DNA of 64,000 bases from an uncultured Coriobacteriaceae bacterium (lineage in GTDB: Bacteria > Actinomycetota > Coriobacteriia > Coriobacteriales > Coriobacteriaceae), in the NCBI GenBank assembly GCA_944319885.1, contig CALUFC010000002.1, positions 80,987 to 144,986 of the forward strand. The letters run 5' to 3'. The first letter of the stretch is position 1, and the number at the start of each line of letters is the position of its first letter. The position numbers and the translations under genes are program-made. Below are positions 17,356-26,169 of the stretch, one piece after another. The notes below the pieces were generated by a model. The model searched no databases. It saw nothing but the letters and a program-made list of their open reading frames with translations, and had not been told where the DNA came from.

Positions 17356-18678
17356 CTACAGTACGCTGTTCTGGTAATACCAGGCGTTCTCCTGATACTC
17401 GGGCCACTCGCGCGGATTGAAGTCCTGCATCCAGTAGCCGAAGGCGCGCGCGATCACCATGGAGGCCGCCGTACCCACGAAGAAGATCGCGAACAGCAGG
17501 ATGATGATCAGCGGGAAGAAGCTCATGATCGCCGCAAACGCGGTGCTCGCCGCGTAGGCGCTGGCATATCCGTACGACATGCCGTAGCCCGAGAAGGCCA
17601 GCGGCGCAAGACTCGTTCCCACAACCACGCCAAGCAGGATGAAGAAGATGATGAACGCCACGATGGTCAGGCCGAGCGCGGCAGCCATGGGGCCCCAATA
17701 CGAGGTGAAGGCCTTGCCGGTCTTGTTCTGTGCGGTGAACATCTCCCATGCGCGCTTAACGTTGAGGCCCGAGCGAACCTTGCCGCAGATAGCGCTCCTG
17801 AGGTACATGACCGTGAAGAACGGGCCGGTGAAGATAGCGAGAACCAACCAGATGAGCGGCATGAGGCCATCGAGGTTGATGGCGCCGAGCAGGAGCCCCA
17901 ATACGAAGAACAATGCGAACATTGCCACCGAGAGGATGAGGCTCACACCATAGGCGTACAGGCCGCTATCGAGCACGCCGGGGCGCACGATCTTCTGGGG
18001 CATGGGCTCGTGCTTGCCGAACGCCTGCTCCTTCGCCCACGTGTATACGTAGCCGCTCGTCACCAGACCGCCCACGCCGGGAACGAACTGGAACGCCGCG
18101 AGCTTGAGAATGATCTTGAGCTTGCTGGGCGAAGCCTTGAAATCGCTCCATGCGCGCGCCAGGGGGCTCGGGCCCTGCGGCGGCACGATGGCGGGCGTCT
18201 GCATGGTCTGACCGGTGGGAATGCTGCCCTGCGTGCTGCCGGGGGCTGCATACTGCCGATAGGTGAAATCCTGCGGAGGCTGCTGCGGTGCGCCCGGCTG
18301 CTGGGGTGCGAACCCGCCGCCGGGGAAGGATGCACCGCCCGCCGTACCGCCAATGTGCTGCGTGGGCTGAGCAGGCTGCTCGGCCGCTCCGCCCTGCGGC
18401 GTCACGGAAGCAGCATCCGATGCCGGCTGCGCGGGCTCCACCGGGCTCGCCGGCCGCGCTTCCTCAGGTGCTGCCGCAGGCTCTCCGGCAGATGCCGCCG
18501 GCTCGGTTACCGGCTCCGTTGCCGTCTCTTCGGCGGGCTGCTGTGCAGCGGGCTGCTCGGCCGGCACCTCGGCGACGGGCTCAGCCCCAGATTGCGCCGC
18601 GATGACGGCGGCTCCGCAGGATGCGCAGAACTTGTCGGAATCGCCCAGCGGGCTACCGCAGTTGTAGCAATAGGCCAT
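17356..18678 (-). CDS. Zinc-ribbon protein with DUF4013-like multi-span domain
   Basis: 440 residues. N-terminal zinc ribbon YCYNCGSPLGDSDKFCASCG, then about 130 residues of Pro/Ala/Glu/Gln-rich linker, then five or six membrane helices (about 230-430) with GGLVTSGYVYTWAKE and GPFFTVMYLRSAICGK, resembling DUF4013 proteins. The start is ATG 18678, eight bases after GGGGGAG; an in-frame GTG nine bases upstream directly abuts the ribosome site and is unlikely. Probably a membrane protein tied to envelope or stress sensing; unknown. Confidence 0.82.
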   Translation of the reverse strand: MAYCYNCGSPLGDSDKFCASCGAAVIAAQSGAEPVAEVPAEQPAAQQPAEETATEPVTEPAASAGEPAAAPEEARPASPVEPAQPASDAASVTPQGGAAEQPAQPTQHIGGTAGGASFPGGGFAPQQPGAPQQPPQDFTYRQYAAPGSTQGSIPTGQTMQTPAIVPPQGPSPLARAWSDFKASPSKLKIILKLAAFQFVPGVGGLVTSGYVYTWAKEQAFGKHEPMPQKIVRPGVLDSGLYAYGVSLILSVAMFALFFVLGLLLGAINLDGLMPLIWLVLAIFTGPFFTVMYLRSAICGKVRSGLNVKRAWEMFTAQNKTGKAFTSYWGPMAAALGLTIVAFIIFFILLGVVVGTSLAPLAFSGYGMSYGYASAYAASTAFAAIMSFFPLIIILLFAIFFVGTAASMVIARAFGYWMQDFNPREWPEYQENAWYYQNSVL

Positions 18679-18979
18679 CGTGGTCACTCCCCCTTCTCAA
18701 AGGCGCGACCGTGCAGGCGCGCCTTCCGAATTACCAACATGCGCCTCGTGCGGCGAGACGCTCGCACGACGGGCGAACGGAATGGCTGGCATCCACCCCG
18801 ATCGACCATCTTGCAGTGCATCTATTGTACTTGAAGGAGCGGACCCCGCCGGCATGCCTGGCGGGCTTATGCAAGGATTAATTCACCCGCATGCCCCCCA
18901 CGCTCCATGTGCGAGCCCGGTCCTCAGGTAGCTGACCTCAATGGACCATGCGCCTCGTCTCCCGATATGGTCCGGCGGC
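18679..18979. other. Intergenic region after topA
   Basis: About 300 bases without a gene between the topA stop and the zinc-ribbon gene. It has a minus-strand TACAAT (18824-18829) as a possible -10 and a CCCGCC/GGCGGG hairpin near 18846-18866 that may end topA transcription; no T-run follows. Confidence 0.4.
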
Positions 18980-21568
18980 TTACTTCTCGGCGTCTTTTCT
19001 GGCACCGCGCTTCGCGGTCTTCTTCGTGCTCGAGCTCTTGGCAGAGGTCTTCGTAGCAGCTTTTTTCGCGGGCGTTTTCTTCGCCGTGCTTTTACGCGCG
19101 CCGCCGCGGCCGCGCGCGGGTTTCTTCTCCTTGCCGGGACAGTCCATGTTCACGCAGATGCGCCACGGACCGCGCGCCGTCTCGACCACCACCACGGGGG
19201 CACCGCAGTGCTCGCACACCTCGCCGGTTGCCTCGAGCTTGCCGCGCGCGGGCAGCGGATAGGAGACGCCGCACTCGTCGTAGTTCGTGCAGCGAATGAA
19301 GCGCTTGCCGCTCTTCTCGCTCTTATGCGCGATCAGGTCGCCGTGGCGGCCTGCCTCGGCGCACACCGAGCACTCGCCCACCTTGAGATCGGGCTCGTAG
19401 TTGGTGGGGCACTTCGGATTCACGCACATCTCGTACGCCTTTTGCCGGAACGGCTGGCACTTGATACGCGGAGCACCGCACTCCGGGCACACGGCAGCCT
19501 CGCCCTCGAGCGGGCTCACCTTCACGCCGGAGGGAACCGGGTAGGTGACGTCGCACTCGGGCCAACCCATGCAGCCGATGAAGCTGCCGCGCGTCTTGGC
19601 CGAGGTCTTCATCACGAGGTCCTTGCCGCACTTGGGGCACGCGCCCACGCGGGCGTCGGCTGTCACGGCGTCGGCGATGCGATCGCCCAGATCGTCTTTG
19701 TGCTCGATGAGCGCATCGAGCATGCCGGCGAGGAGCGCGCGCGAGTGCTCCACCACATGCTCCTGCGTATCGGCGCCCTCGGCGACGCGCGTCATGTCCT
19801 CGTCGAGCTCGGCAGTCATCTCGGGCGTGGTAATGCGCGGCGCGAACTCATGGAGCGCGTCGACGATCGCCATGCCCAGCTGACTGGGCTCGATGGGGTC
19901 GTTTTTAAGGTAGCGCACCTGGTAGAGACGCTCGATGATACTTGCACGCGTCGACTTGGTACCCAGACCGCGTTTCTCCATCTCCTGCACGAGACGGCCT
20001 TGGCTGTAGCGCGCGGGCGGCTCGGTTTGCTTAGCCTCGAGCTTGATGTCGTGCACGTCGACCACATCGCCCTCGGCAAGTGCGGGCAGCTGCTCATCGC
20101 GCTTGAGGCCATACGGATATGCCTCGCGGAAGCCGGGGCTCACGAGCACATCGCCCGACGCCTGGAAGGGCTCGCCGGCAACGTCGATGGTGAGCTTCGT
20201 GTTCTCGATGGTCGCCGGACCCATGAGGGTCGCCAGGAAACGGCGCGCGATGAGGTAGTACAGCTTCTTCTGTCCGCCGTCGAGCGACTCGGGGTCACCT
20301 TGGCCGGTAGGATGGATGGGTGGGTGATCGGTGGTCTCGGTCTTGCCGCGCGTGGGCTTCATGGGGCCCGCGAGCACCTTCGCGCACACCGGGCGCAACG
20401 CCGGGCTGTTCGCCGCGAGACCATTCACCACGCCAGCCAAATCGAGTGTGCGCGGATAGACCGTGTTGTCGACACGCGGATACGAGATGAAGCCCGCCAT
20501 GTAGAGCGACTCGGCAATGCGCATGGTGCGCGCCGGACTGATGCCCTCTGCCGCAGCGGCCGCCTGCAGGCTCGTCGTGTTGAACGGCGCAGGGGGCTGC
20601 TGTTTGCGCGAACGCTTGGCAACGGCCGACACCGTACCCGTCTTGGCGTCATCGACATGCGCAAACGCCGCTTCGGCTGCCGCCTTATCGGTAAAGCGCG
20701 CCGTCGTGTGGGCAATCTTGAACGCATGGTCCTCATCCGAACCCGCCGGCGATGCCAGACCGCGAATCTGCCAGTAGTCCTCGGGCACAAACGCCATCCG
20801 CTCGCGCTCGCGCTCCACCACCAGCGCCAGCGTAGGCGTTTGCACGCGACCCGCCGAGCGCACGTTGCCAAACCCGCCGAACCGCGCCAGCGTGAGGTAG
20901 CGCGTGAGGACCGCGCCCCAGATGAGATCGATGTATTGGCGACTCTCGCCGGCATCGGCCAGGTTCTGGTCGAGCGTCACAAGGTTCTCGAATGCCGCGG
21001 TGACCTCGCCTTTGATGAGCGCCGAGTAGCGTGCGCGATACGCCGGCAGCTGAGGTGCAACCTCGCGTACCATATCGAGGGCGTCCGAACCAATCAGCTC
21101 GCCCTCCCGGTCGAAGTCCGTCGCGATGATGACCTCGTCCGCCTTCTTCGCAAGGTTTTTCAGAACGCGGATGATCTCCTTCTCCGCAGGCTTCTTGAGC
21201 ACAGGGGCCCAGGTGAGGTAGGGCAGGCTCTCAACCTTCCAGCCTTTGATGGAAATGCCGTTCGCGAGATAGGGCTTGCGCTTAGTGCTGTAGGGCGGAC
21301 GCGCGAGGCCATCGGGCACATCGGCGGGAAGGACTTCGCCGTCTTCCGTTACAGAATACCAGCCCTGTTTTTTGTCGAACAGGATTTCATCGGGGAAGTC
21401 GGGGGCGAGAATATGTCCCGCCAGGCCCATGGAAACCCATGCCTCGCCTTCCACCTCGAAGCGATAGACCTGTGTGTTGTAAACCTTATCGGTCTTGGGC
21501 TTGGTAGTGGAGAGCAGCTGCGCGATCTTCTGCGCTGCGATGTTCTTCTCGGCAACAACGAGTTTCAA
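18980..21568 (-). CDS. topA: DNA topoisomerase I (type IA) with four zinc fingers and a lysine-rich tail
   Basis: Relaxes negatively supercoiled DNA. About 862 residues from the TTG start at 21568, which gives an N-terminus MKLVVAEKN and has GAGGGG seven bases upstream. Toprim domain: VVAEKN, then ATDFDREGELIG; active-site Tyr363 in GFISYPRVDNTVYPRTLDL. The C-terminus has four Cys4 zinc modules (CPKCGKDL, CPECGAPR, CSVCAEAG, CEHCGAPV) and ends in a Lys/Ala/Thr/Ser-rich tail, as in other Actinobacteria. Odd: the N-terminal AEKN and the DNTVYP form of the active-site region are closer to archaeal-type TopoIA than to bacterial VESPAK-type TopA. Confidence 0.93.
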   Translation of the reverse strand: MKLVVAEKNIAAQKIAQLLSTTKPKTDKVYNTQVYRFEVEGEAWVSMGLAGHILAPDFPDEILFDKKQGWYSVTEDGEVLPADVPDGLARPPYSTKRKPYLANGISIKGWKVESLPYLTWAPVLKKPAEKEIIRVLKNLAKKADEVIIATDFDREGELIGSDALDMVREVAPQLPAYRARYSALIKGEVTAAFENLVTLDQNLADAGESRQYIDLIWGAVLTRYLTLARFGGFGNVRSAGRVQTPTLALVVERERERMAFVPEDYWQIRGLASPAGSDEDHAFKIAHTTARFTDKAAAEAAFAHVDDAKTGTVSAVAKRSRKQQPPAPFNTTSLQAAAAAEGISPARTMRIAESLYMAGFISYPRVDNTVYPRTLDLAGVVNGLAANSPALRPVCAKVLAGPMKPTRGKTETTDHPPIHPTGQGDPESLDGGQKKLYYLIARRFLATLMGPATIENTKLTIDVAGEPFQASGDVLVSPGFREAYPYGLKRDEQLPALAEGDVVDVHDIKLEAKQTEPPARYSQGRLVQEMEKRGLGTKSTRASIIERLYQVRYLKNDPIEPSQLGMAIVDALHEFAPRITTPEMTAELDEDMTRVAEGADTQEHVVEHSRALLAGMLDALIEHKDDLGDRIADAVTADARVGACPKCGKDLVMKTSAKTRGSFIGCMGWPECDVTYPVPSGVKVSPLEGEAAVCPECGAPRIKCQPFRQKAYEMCVNPKCPTNYEPDLKVGECSVCAEAGRHGDLIAHKSEKSGKRFIRCTNYDECGVSYPLPARGKLEATGEVCEHCGAPVVVVETARGPWRICVNMDCPGKEKKPARGRGGARKSTAKKTPAKKAATKTSAKSSSTKKTAKRGARKDAEK

Positions 21569-21595
21569 CGGGGGACCCCTCACGTATGCTATCAA

Positions 21596-21613
21596 CGCAC
21601 TATATATAGTGCG
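21596..21613. promoter_or_regulatory. 18-bp palindrome in the topA leader
   Basis: A perfect palindrome CGCACTATATATAGTGCG ends 28 bases before the TTG start of topA. Its AT-rich centre could be a -10 region (TATATA) or a supercoiling-sensitive or repressor site. Confidence 0.45.
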
Positions 21614-21799
21614 CTCTACCTTCTCGCCGGACAGTATACGCGAGTTGTCCCCAGATGAGAAATATCTACAGATCGTGCGTGCGCTCAGCACACCCCAATG
21701 CGGCGCAGCATCAGCGCCCAATTCAGGGCGCGCGACGATACTCCGCGCTCGCGCTCTCCCGTTTCATCTTCTCGCGCTGGCACGTTTTCTGGTCTCCAG

Positions 21800-21950
21800 T
21801 GTGCAAAAATGACGGTAGTGCACGACTAAAATCCGGTATACATTTTTACCCTCATTTTATTCATATAAAACCGCAGGATTACGCACGTCTGACGCACCCT
21901 ATCCCCTGGGATGCAAAAGTTAAGGCGTGCACTACCGTCAATCTTGCACA
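21800..21950. repeat. 151-bp element bounded by 25-bp inverted repeats
   Basis: Left arm 21800-21824 (TGTGCAAAAATGACGGTAGT...) and right arm 21926-21950 are inverted copies, identical in 23 of 25 positions, including an uninterrupted 15-bp core TGACGGTAGTGCACG. The 101-base interior is clearly AT-richer than the surrounding DNA and has no gene. It looks like a miniature inverted-repeat element or a long RNA hairpin. No target-site duplication is evident. Confidence 0.75.
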
Positions 21951-22019
21951 TATATGACCGCTCAAGCTGTCACTCACCCTCAACATGAGGAATATGTAGC
22001 CCACCCCGGTGCATAAACC

Positions 22020-22050
22020 ACCGTGGCACCGCGTATCGCGGTGCCACGGT
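22020..22050 (-). terminator. Terminator of the HTH/DUF4097 operon
   Basis: A perfect 14-bp stem ACCGTGGCACCGCG/CGCGGTGCCACGGT with a 3-base loop, 38 bases after the stop codon of the DUF4097-like gene. Only a short T-tract follows on the minus strand, so it may also act in both directions. Confidence 0.75.
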
Positions 22051-22087
22051 CCTCTTGAGCTGTCCGGCAATGCTCGTGCGCAGCGAG

Positions 22088-23014
22088 CTACGAAATCGAA
22101 ATCGACCCATCCATGCTATCAATCGAGACCGACGCCGAGCCATCCCCATACACGTAGCTGCCATCACCGGAAGATCTCAGCTCATCTGCGAGTGAACCCT
22201 CGATACCGTCACCCGACATCGAAGAAACCGAAAGCGTGAAGCCCGCCTCATCAGGCACATCGAGCGCAACGCTGCCGTCCATACCCGAGAACGACATCGC
22301 CGGCAGCGGCAGATTCGCAAGCGAAAGTGAGATGGAACCGTCCATGTAGGACGCATCAACGGAAGTTGTAATCGAGCCCGTCAACGTTACATCCCCATCC
22401 ATCATGTCAAGCGTGATGCCGCTTGCATCGAGGTGATCGACGGAAACCACGGGATCCATCGCGGAAAGCGAGAGGTCTCGGCACGCGAGCGCATCACCGG
22501 TAATGCGCGCATCCGACGTTGCGATATCAACGGTGTCGAATCGCCAGCGGTGAGGGTCAGGCAGCTCGATAACGAGGTGCTTCGCGAGGTTGTCCTCAGA
22601 GCCGTCGCCAAACCACGTCACGCGATCCGCATCGAGCGCATCATCGATCCGCAGCGTGTCTCCCTGTAAGAAGATTTCCGCTTGCTTCAGATCGGCGCGA
22701 TAGGTGCCGGCATCGATGGTCTCGGTCACGGTGATTTCGTCGCCTGCGCCGGCTGTGAAACGAACATCGCCATCCGTCCAATCGATATCGAGATGCTTGA
22801 CGTCAGCCGCCGCATAGGTATCCGATTGCGTGAGCGGCTCATCGAGCTGCAGCGCATCACCTGCAGGCACCGCGTGCAGCGCATTCGAGACGATGCTCCA
22901 TGGGGACCGCCCTGAAAGCGCCGGCAACGATGCAAGCAGTATCACCAGCACGATAAGCACCGCACCGATTCCAACCTTGATCTTCTCGGAACGTGTAAGC
23001 TTTGCCATCGTCAT
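22088..23014 (-). CDS. DUF4097-like membrane-anchored beta-rich protein
   Basis: 308 residues. N-terminal basic segment and one membrane helix (about 13-33), then an all-beta outside part with repeated short turns SMDGSI, MDGDVTLTG, SYMDGSISLSL and SGMDGSVALDV, typical of the parallel-beta-helix DUF4097/LiaF-like adhesin-type domain. ATG 23014 overlaps the stop of the HTH gene (ATGA); the ATG two codons later sits at better distance from AAGGGGG and is an alternative start. Co-transcribed with the regulator, so probably its target or sensor partner. Confidence 0.82.
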   Translation of the reverse strand: MTMAKLTRSEKIKVGIGAVLIVLVILLASLPALSGRSPWSIVSNALHAVPAGDALQLDEPLTQSDTYAAADVKHLDIDWTDGDVRFTAGAGDEITVTETIDAGTYRADLKQAEIFLQGDTLRIDDALDADRVTWFGDGSEDNLAKHLVIELPDPHRWRFDTVDIATSDARITGDALACRDLSLSAMDPVVSVDHLDASGITLDMMDGDVTLTGSITTSVDASYMDGSISLSLANLPLPAMSFSGMDGSVALDVPDEAGFTLSVSSMSGDGIEGSLADELRSSGDGSYVYGDGSASVSIDSMDGSISIS

Positions 23015-23673
23015 CTGCCCCCTTCCGAGTCTGCCGACGCTTCCGGCGCATGGGGCACGCCCGCCGCGGTGCTCTCGCCGCGCGCGCAGGCATCATCCAC
23101 AATGCGCGCGATCCAGTGGTAGATCGGTATGGTGAGGAATACGAGCCACGAGGTCCCGAAGGATCCCGCAAACCCCAGAATGAAGAAGAGGATCACCATC
23201 ACGATGCCATAGGGAAACGAGCGCCACGGACCCTTCGTCTGATCCGAAGCTTGCCACGCCGCCGCCTCGGTTGCGTGCTTGCTTGCTGCCGCAGCAGCCT
23301 CGGCAGCCTGCGCTGCGGCACGACTCGCCTGAGCGGCAGCCTCGGTTGCCTGCGACGCCATCGCGCGATCTTGCTCTCGCGCCGCCCGCTCTCGCTCCTG
23401 TGCCTCCCGTGCCTGCTCGGCGCTGTCGGCACGTTCCGCACGCTCGAATGCCACATCGTCTTCGACGTCCTCGTCCACGCGCAGCAGTTCATCCAGACTC
23501 ACGCCATAGAGCTTGGCAAGCGCAATGAGATTCTCGGTGTCGGGCGAGCTCTCCGCTCGCTCCCACTTGCTCACCGCCTGCCGCGAAAGCCCCAACTCAT
23601 GCGCCAACGATTCCTGGCTATATCCGCGCTTGCGCCGCAGTTCTGCCAAGCGCTGGGCCACCTCAACGTTCAT
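23011..23673 (-). CDS. XRE-type HTH regulator with membrane helices
   Basis: 220 residues from ATG 23673 (GGGAG six bases upstream). Residues 4-60 are an XRE helix-turn-helix domain (LAELRRKRGYSQESLAHELGLSRQAVSKWERAESSP in overlapping pieces). A long Ala/Gln/Glu-rich helical linker with coiled-coil character follows (about 80-145), then two hydrophobic helices at about 158-195 (FPYGIVMVILFFILGFAG and SWLVFLTIPIYHWI). The membrane-tied DNA-binding design with a DUF4097 partner suggests envelope-stress sensing, by analogy with other two-gene pairs. Confidence 0.87.
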   Translation of the reverse strand: MNVEVAQRLAELRRKRGYSQESLAHELGLSRQAVSKWERAESSPDTENLIALAKLYGVSLDELLRVDEDVEDDVAFERAERADSAEQAREAQERERAAREQDRAMASQATEAAAQASRAAAQAAEAAAAASKHATEAAAWQASDQTKGPWRSFPYGIVMVILFFILGFAGSFGTSWLVFLTIPIYHWIARIVDDACARGESTAAGVPHAPEASADSEGGR

Positions 23674-23878
23674 CGCAACTCCCTTTTTCGTAACCCTTGC
23701 CAGCACGTGCGCACGCCTTGGCACATTCCTTTGGTACCGCTGATTTCAGGCTATCGAGATTGCTGGTGGCGCGCCAGCATGTCTGGTGGGAATTTCCGCA
23801 ACTACCGGTTGCGTAGGGGCTGAGCAGCGGATTTATGAGCTCGCATGCTAATGAGCTGACCGAGTTACGGCCACCAGG

Positions 23879-24220
23879 CTATTCCCACGTCTTCCAAACA
23901 TCCGGCTCATAGCCCACGGTTGCCTGACGGCCGTTACGTACAATGGGCTGCCGCAGCACCTGCTGGTTCTCGAGGAGTTTCTCGAACTTCTGGCTCTCGG
24001 CAAGATAGGTGATGAGCGCCACGGTATCCTGATCGCGAGCATCGGGATCGATCACCGCACCGAGGCCGCCCACAGCGCGTATGACCGCTTGGAGCTCTCC
24101 TTTGCTCATGTCTTTTTGCGCCAGATCAATGAACTGGAACTTAATGCGGCGCTCTTTGAAATACCGCTGCGCCTTCTTGGTGTCGAAGCTCTTCTTGGTG
24201 CCGAAAATCTGGATGTTCAT
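23879..24220 (-). CDS. ArsC/Spx-family thioredoxin-fold protein lacking the catalytic Cys
   Basis: 113 residues, full length for the ArsC/YffB/Spx fold. The N-terminal loop that normally carries the redox Cys reads FGTKKSFDTKKAQRYFKE, with Ser where arsenate reductases and YffB have Cys; the rest (RIKFQFIDL, VLRQPIVRNG) keeps the family pattern including the Pro loop. So it is unlikely to reduce arsenate and may be a binding or regulatory protein. Monocistronic, between the HTH gene and hypB. Confidence 0.85.
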   Translation of the reverse strand: MNIQIFGTKKSFDTKKAQRYFKERRIKFQFIDLAQKDMSKGELQAVIRAVGGLGAVIDPDARDQDTVALITYLAESQKFEKLLENQQVLRQPIVRNGRQATVGYEPDVWKTWE

Positions 24221-24274
24221 CCGTGTGCTCCCTCTGCCCCATCTCGACGGTACGCGTATGCGCTGAGCATAGCG

Positions 24275-24952
24275 CTATGCGCGCGCGGCCTCGATCTGCT
24301 CGGCCAACCACGTGCACCATGCATCCAGGCCCTCGCCGGTGCGCGCGCTTACCGCGAAGCGCGGGGCTCGAGGATTGAGCTCATCGAGCACGGCGTTATA
24401 GGCACCCAGATCGAAATCGAACGCAGCGACAACATCGATCTTGTTGAGAAGCTGCGCACCCGCATGCTGGAAGATACCCGGATATTTGACGGGCTTATCG
24501 TCACCTTCGGGTACCGAGAGGATCATCACCGCAAGGTTCTCGCCCAGATCGAAATCCACGGGGCACACGAGATTGCCCACGTTCTCGATAAAGATGACAT
24601 CGATATTCTCAAGCCCGACACCGGCATCGAGCGCATCGACCGCCTGCGAGATCATGTTCCCTTCGAGGTGGCACAGGCCGCCCGTGTTGATTTGCACCGC
24701 CGGCAACCCCGCCTCTTTCATGGTCTGCGCATCGACATCGGAAGCGATGTCGCCCTCGATCACAGCCGCGCGGTAGCGGCCGCGCAGGCGCTCGTTCGTG
24801 GCGAGGATCGTCGAGGTCTTGCCCGATCCGGGGCTTGAGAGCACGTTGACCACGAAGGTGCCGGTCGCTCTGAAGCGTTCGCGCAGCTGGTGCGCCAGAC
24901 GCTCGTTTCGATTGAGGATGGGGCTTTCGATGGTGAGTGTTTGCTCGGACAT
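24275..24952 (-). CDS. hypB: Hydrogenase nickel incorporation GTPase HypB
   Basis: GTPase that delivers nickel to NiFe hydrogenase (and sometimes urease). 225 residues: P-loop SSPGSGKTST at about 39-48, EGDIASDVDAQ, a metal-site region GGLCHLEGNMI, FIENVGNLVCPVDFDLGE as the switch/Walker B, and NKIDV for guanine. There is no His-rich N-terminal extension, so no nickel-storage function. Follows hypA by 77 bases with AAGGAG. No hydrogenase structural genes are in the window. Confidence 0.95.
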   Translation of the reverse strand: MSEQTLTIESPILNRNERLAHQLRERFRATGTFVVNVLSSPGSGKTSTILATNERLRGRYRAAVIEGDIASDVDAQTMKEAGLPAVQINTGGLCHLEGNMISQAVDALDAGVGLENIDVIFIENVGNLVCPVDFDLGENLAVMILSVPEGDDKPVKYPGIFQHAGAQLLNKIDVVAAFDFDLGAYNAVLDELNPRAPRFAVSARTGEGLDAWCTWLAEQIEAARA

Positions 24953-25029
24953 GCCGAACGGCTCCTTTCACGTCAACCTTGAGGCAGCGCCACGACGCTG
25001 TGCGTGGCGCGGTTAAATCCGCCCTATCG

Positions 25030-25380
25030 TCAGGGCGTCTCGACCTCGATTGAGATGATATCGAGCTCACGTCCGGCCGTCAGCTCGGTGTCCGCGCTGC
25101 CGCATTCGGGGCAGCGGCAATGGAAGCGATCGTGCGAGAACGCAGCGCCGCATGCACGACAGCGGCTGCGCGGATGGACCTCTTCCACGGTGAAGGTGCA
25201 GCCGAGCGTGAGGGGGTCCTCTTCGCTCAGAACCTCCCACGCGAGCTCCAGGGCCTCGGGCACGACCTCGCGCATGTCGCCGATACGCAGATGCACCGTG
25301 CAGACACGCGACGCCCCCGCATCACGGGCGACGGGAATGACGCTCTCGAGAATGCCGGAGACGACGCTCATCTCGTGCAC
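25030..25380 (-). CDS. hypA: Hydrogenase maturation nickel metallochaperone HypA
   Basis: 116 residues. Starts at GTG 25380 with MHEMSVVSGILE, whose His2 is the nickel ligand; a start further in would lose it. Zinc-binding CRACGAAF ... CPECGS (two CxxC) near 73-97. Delivers nickel with HypB. It lies nine bases after the tatC stop, so tatA-tatC-hypA-hypB look like one operon; NiFe uptake hydrogenases are exported by Tat, which makes the link sensible. Confidence 0.95.
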   Translation of the reverse strand: MHEMSVVSGILESVIPVARDAGASRVCTVHLRIGDMREVVPEALELAWEVLSEEDPLTLGCTFTVEEVHPRSRCRACGAAFSHDRFHCRCPECGSADTELTAGRELDIISIEVETP

Positions 25381-25389
25381 GATGCGCCC

Positions 25390-26169
25390 CTATTCGTCGT
25401 CGGCGAACAGGCCAACGCCCTTGGTCTTGAGGCCCTTCTTGCCCTCGCGCGCCAGAATCACAAACCGCGTCACAAACAGCGACAGCTCATAGAGCGAGAC
25501 CATGACGGCGAACATGAGCAGCATGGTGATGGGACTCGCATCGGGGGTGATGGAAGCCGAGACCACGATGAGCACCACGTAAATGTAGCGCCAGGCCGCG
25601 CGGAACGACGCGTACGGCACGATATGGAAGACCGCGAGGTAGAACACGATAAGCGGCAGCTCGAACGCAACGCCGAAGCCAATCATGAGCAGCATCTCGG
25701 TGCCCACGTAGTCATCGAGCATGGCCCAGGCGGTTGCGATGGCGTCGACCTCGCCCGTGAGCCACTCGAACGCCGGCGGCACGATAAAGAAGTAGCAAAA
25801 CGTCATGCCCACGAAGAACAGCACCGTAGCCATGATCACCGTGGGCACCACCCAGCGGCGCTCATTGGGCTTGAGCGCCGGCAGGAAGAAGGCAAGGATC
25901 TGCCACACGATCATGGGAGAGGCCATCACGAGGGCCGTGCGCAGCGCGATGGTGAAGCGCGTTGTGAAGCCGCCGAGCGCGGTTCCCAGATAGAACTGCC
26001 CCTCGGGAACAAACGGCTTGATGGGATCGGTGAGAATATCGATGATAACGGGTGTCGCGAAGTACATCACGAGCGTGGCGATGAGCACGGTGACCACCAC
26101 GATCGTAAGGCGGCGACGGAGCTCCCCGAGGTGGTCGAGGAGCGGCATGCGCGCAGGTCCGATGGGCAT
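25390..26169 (-). CDS. tatC: Twin-arginine translocase TatC
   Basis: 259 residues, six membrane helices. Starts MPIGPARMPLLDHLGELRRRL, where the LLDHLGELRRRL segment is the conserved cytoplasmic N-terminal motif; the first periplasmic loop has ITDPIKPFVPEGQ and the cytoplasmic PMIVWQILAFFLPALKPNERR also matches TatC. It recognises RR signal peptides. ATG 26169 overlaps the last base of the tatA stop (TAATG). Confidence 0.96.
   Translation of the reverse strand: MPIGPARMPLLDHLGELRRRLTIVVVTVLIATLVMYFATPVIIDILTDPIKPFVPEGQFYLGTALGGFTTRFTIALRTALVMASPMIVWQILAFFLPALKPNERRWVVPTVIMATVLFFVGMTFCYFFIVPPAFEWLTGEVDAIATAWAMLDDYVGTEMLLMIGFGVAFELPLIVFYLAVFHIVPYASFRAAWRYIYVVLIVVSASITPDASPITMLLMFAVMVSLYELSLFVTRFVILAREGKKGLKTKGVGLFADDE

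Noticed and set aside
24275..25380. Urease accessory function for hypA/hypB
   Set aside because: No urease genes are near; the linkage to tat supports hydrogenase maturation.
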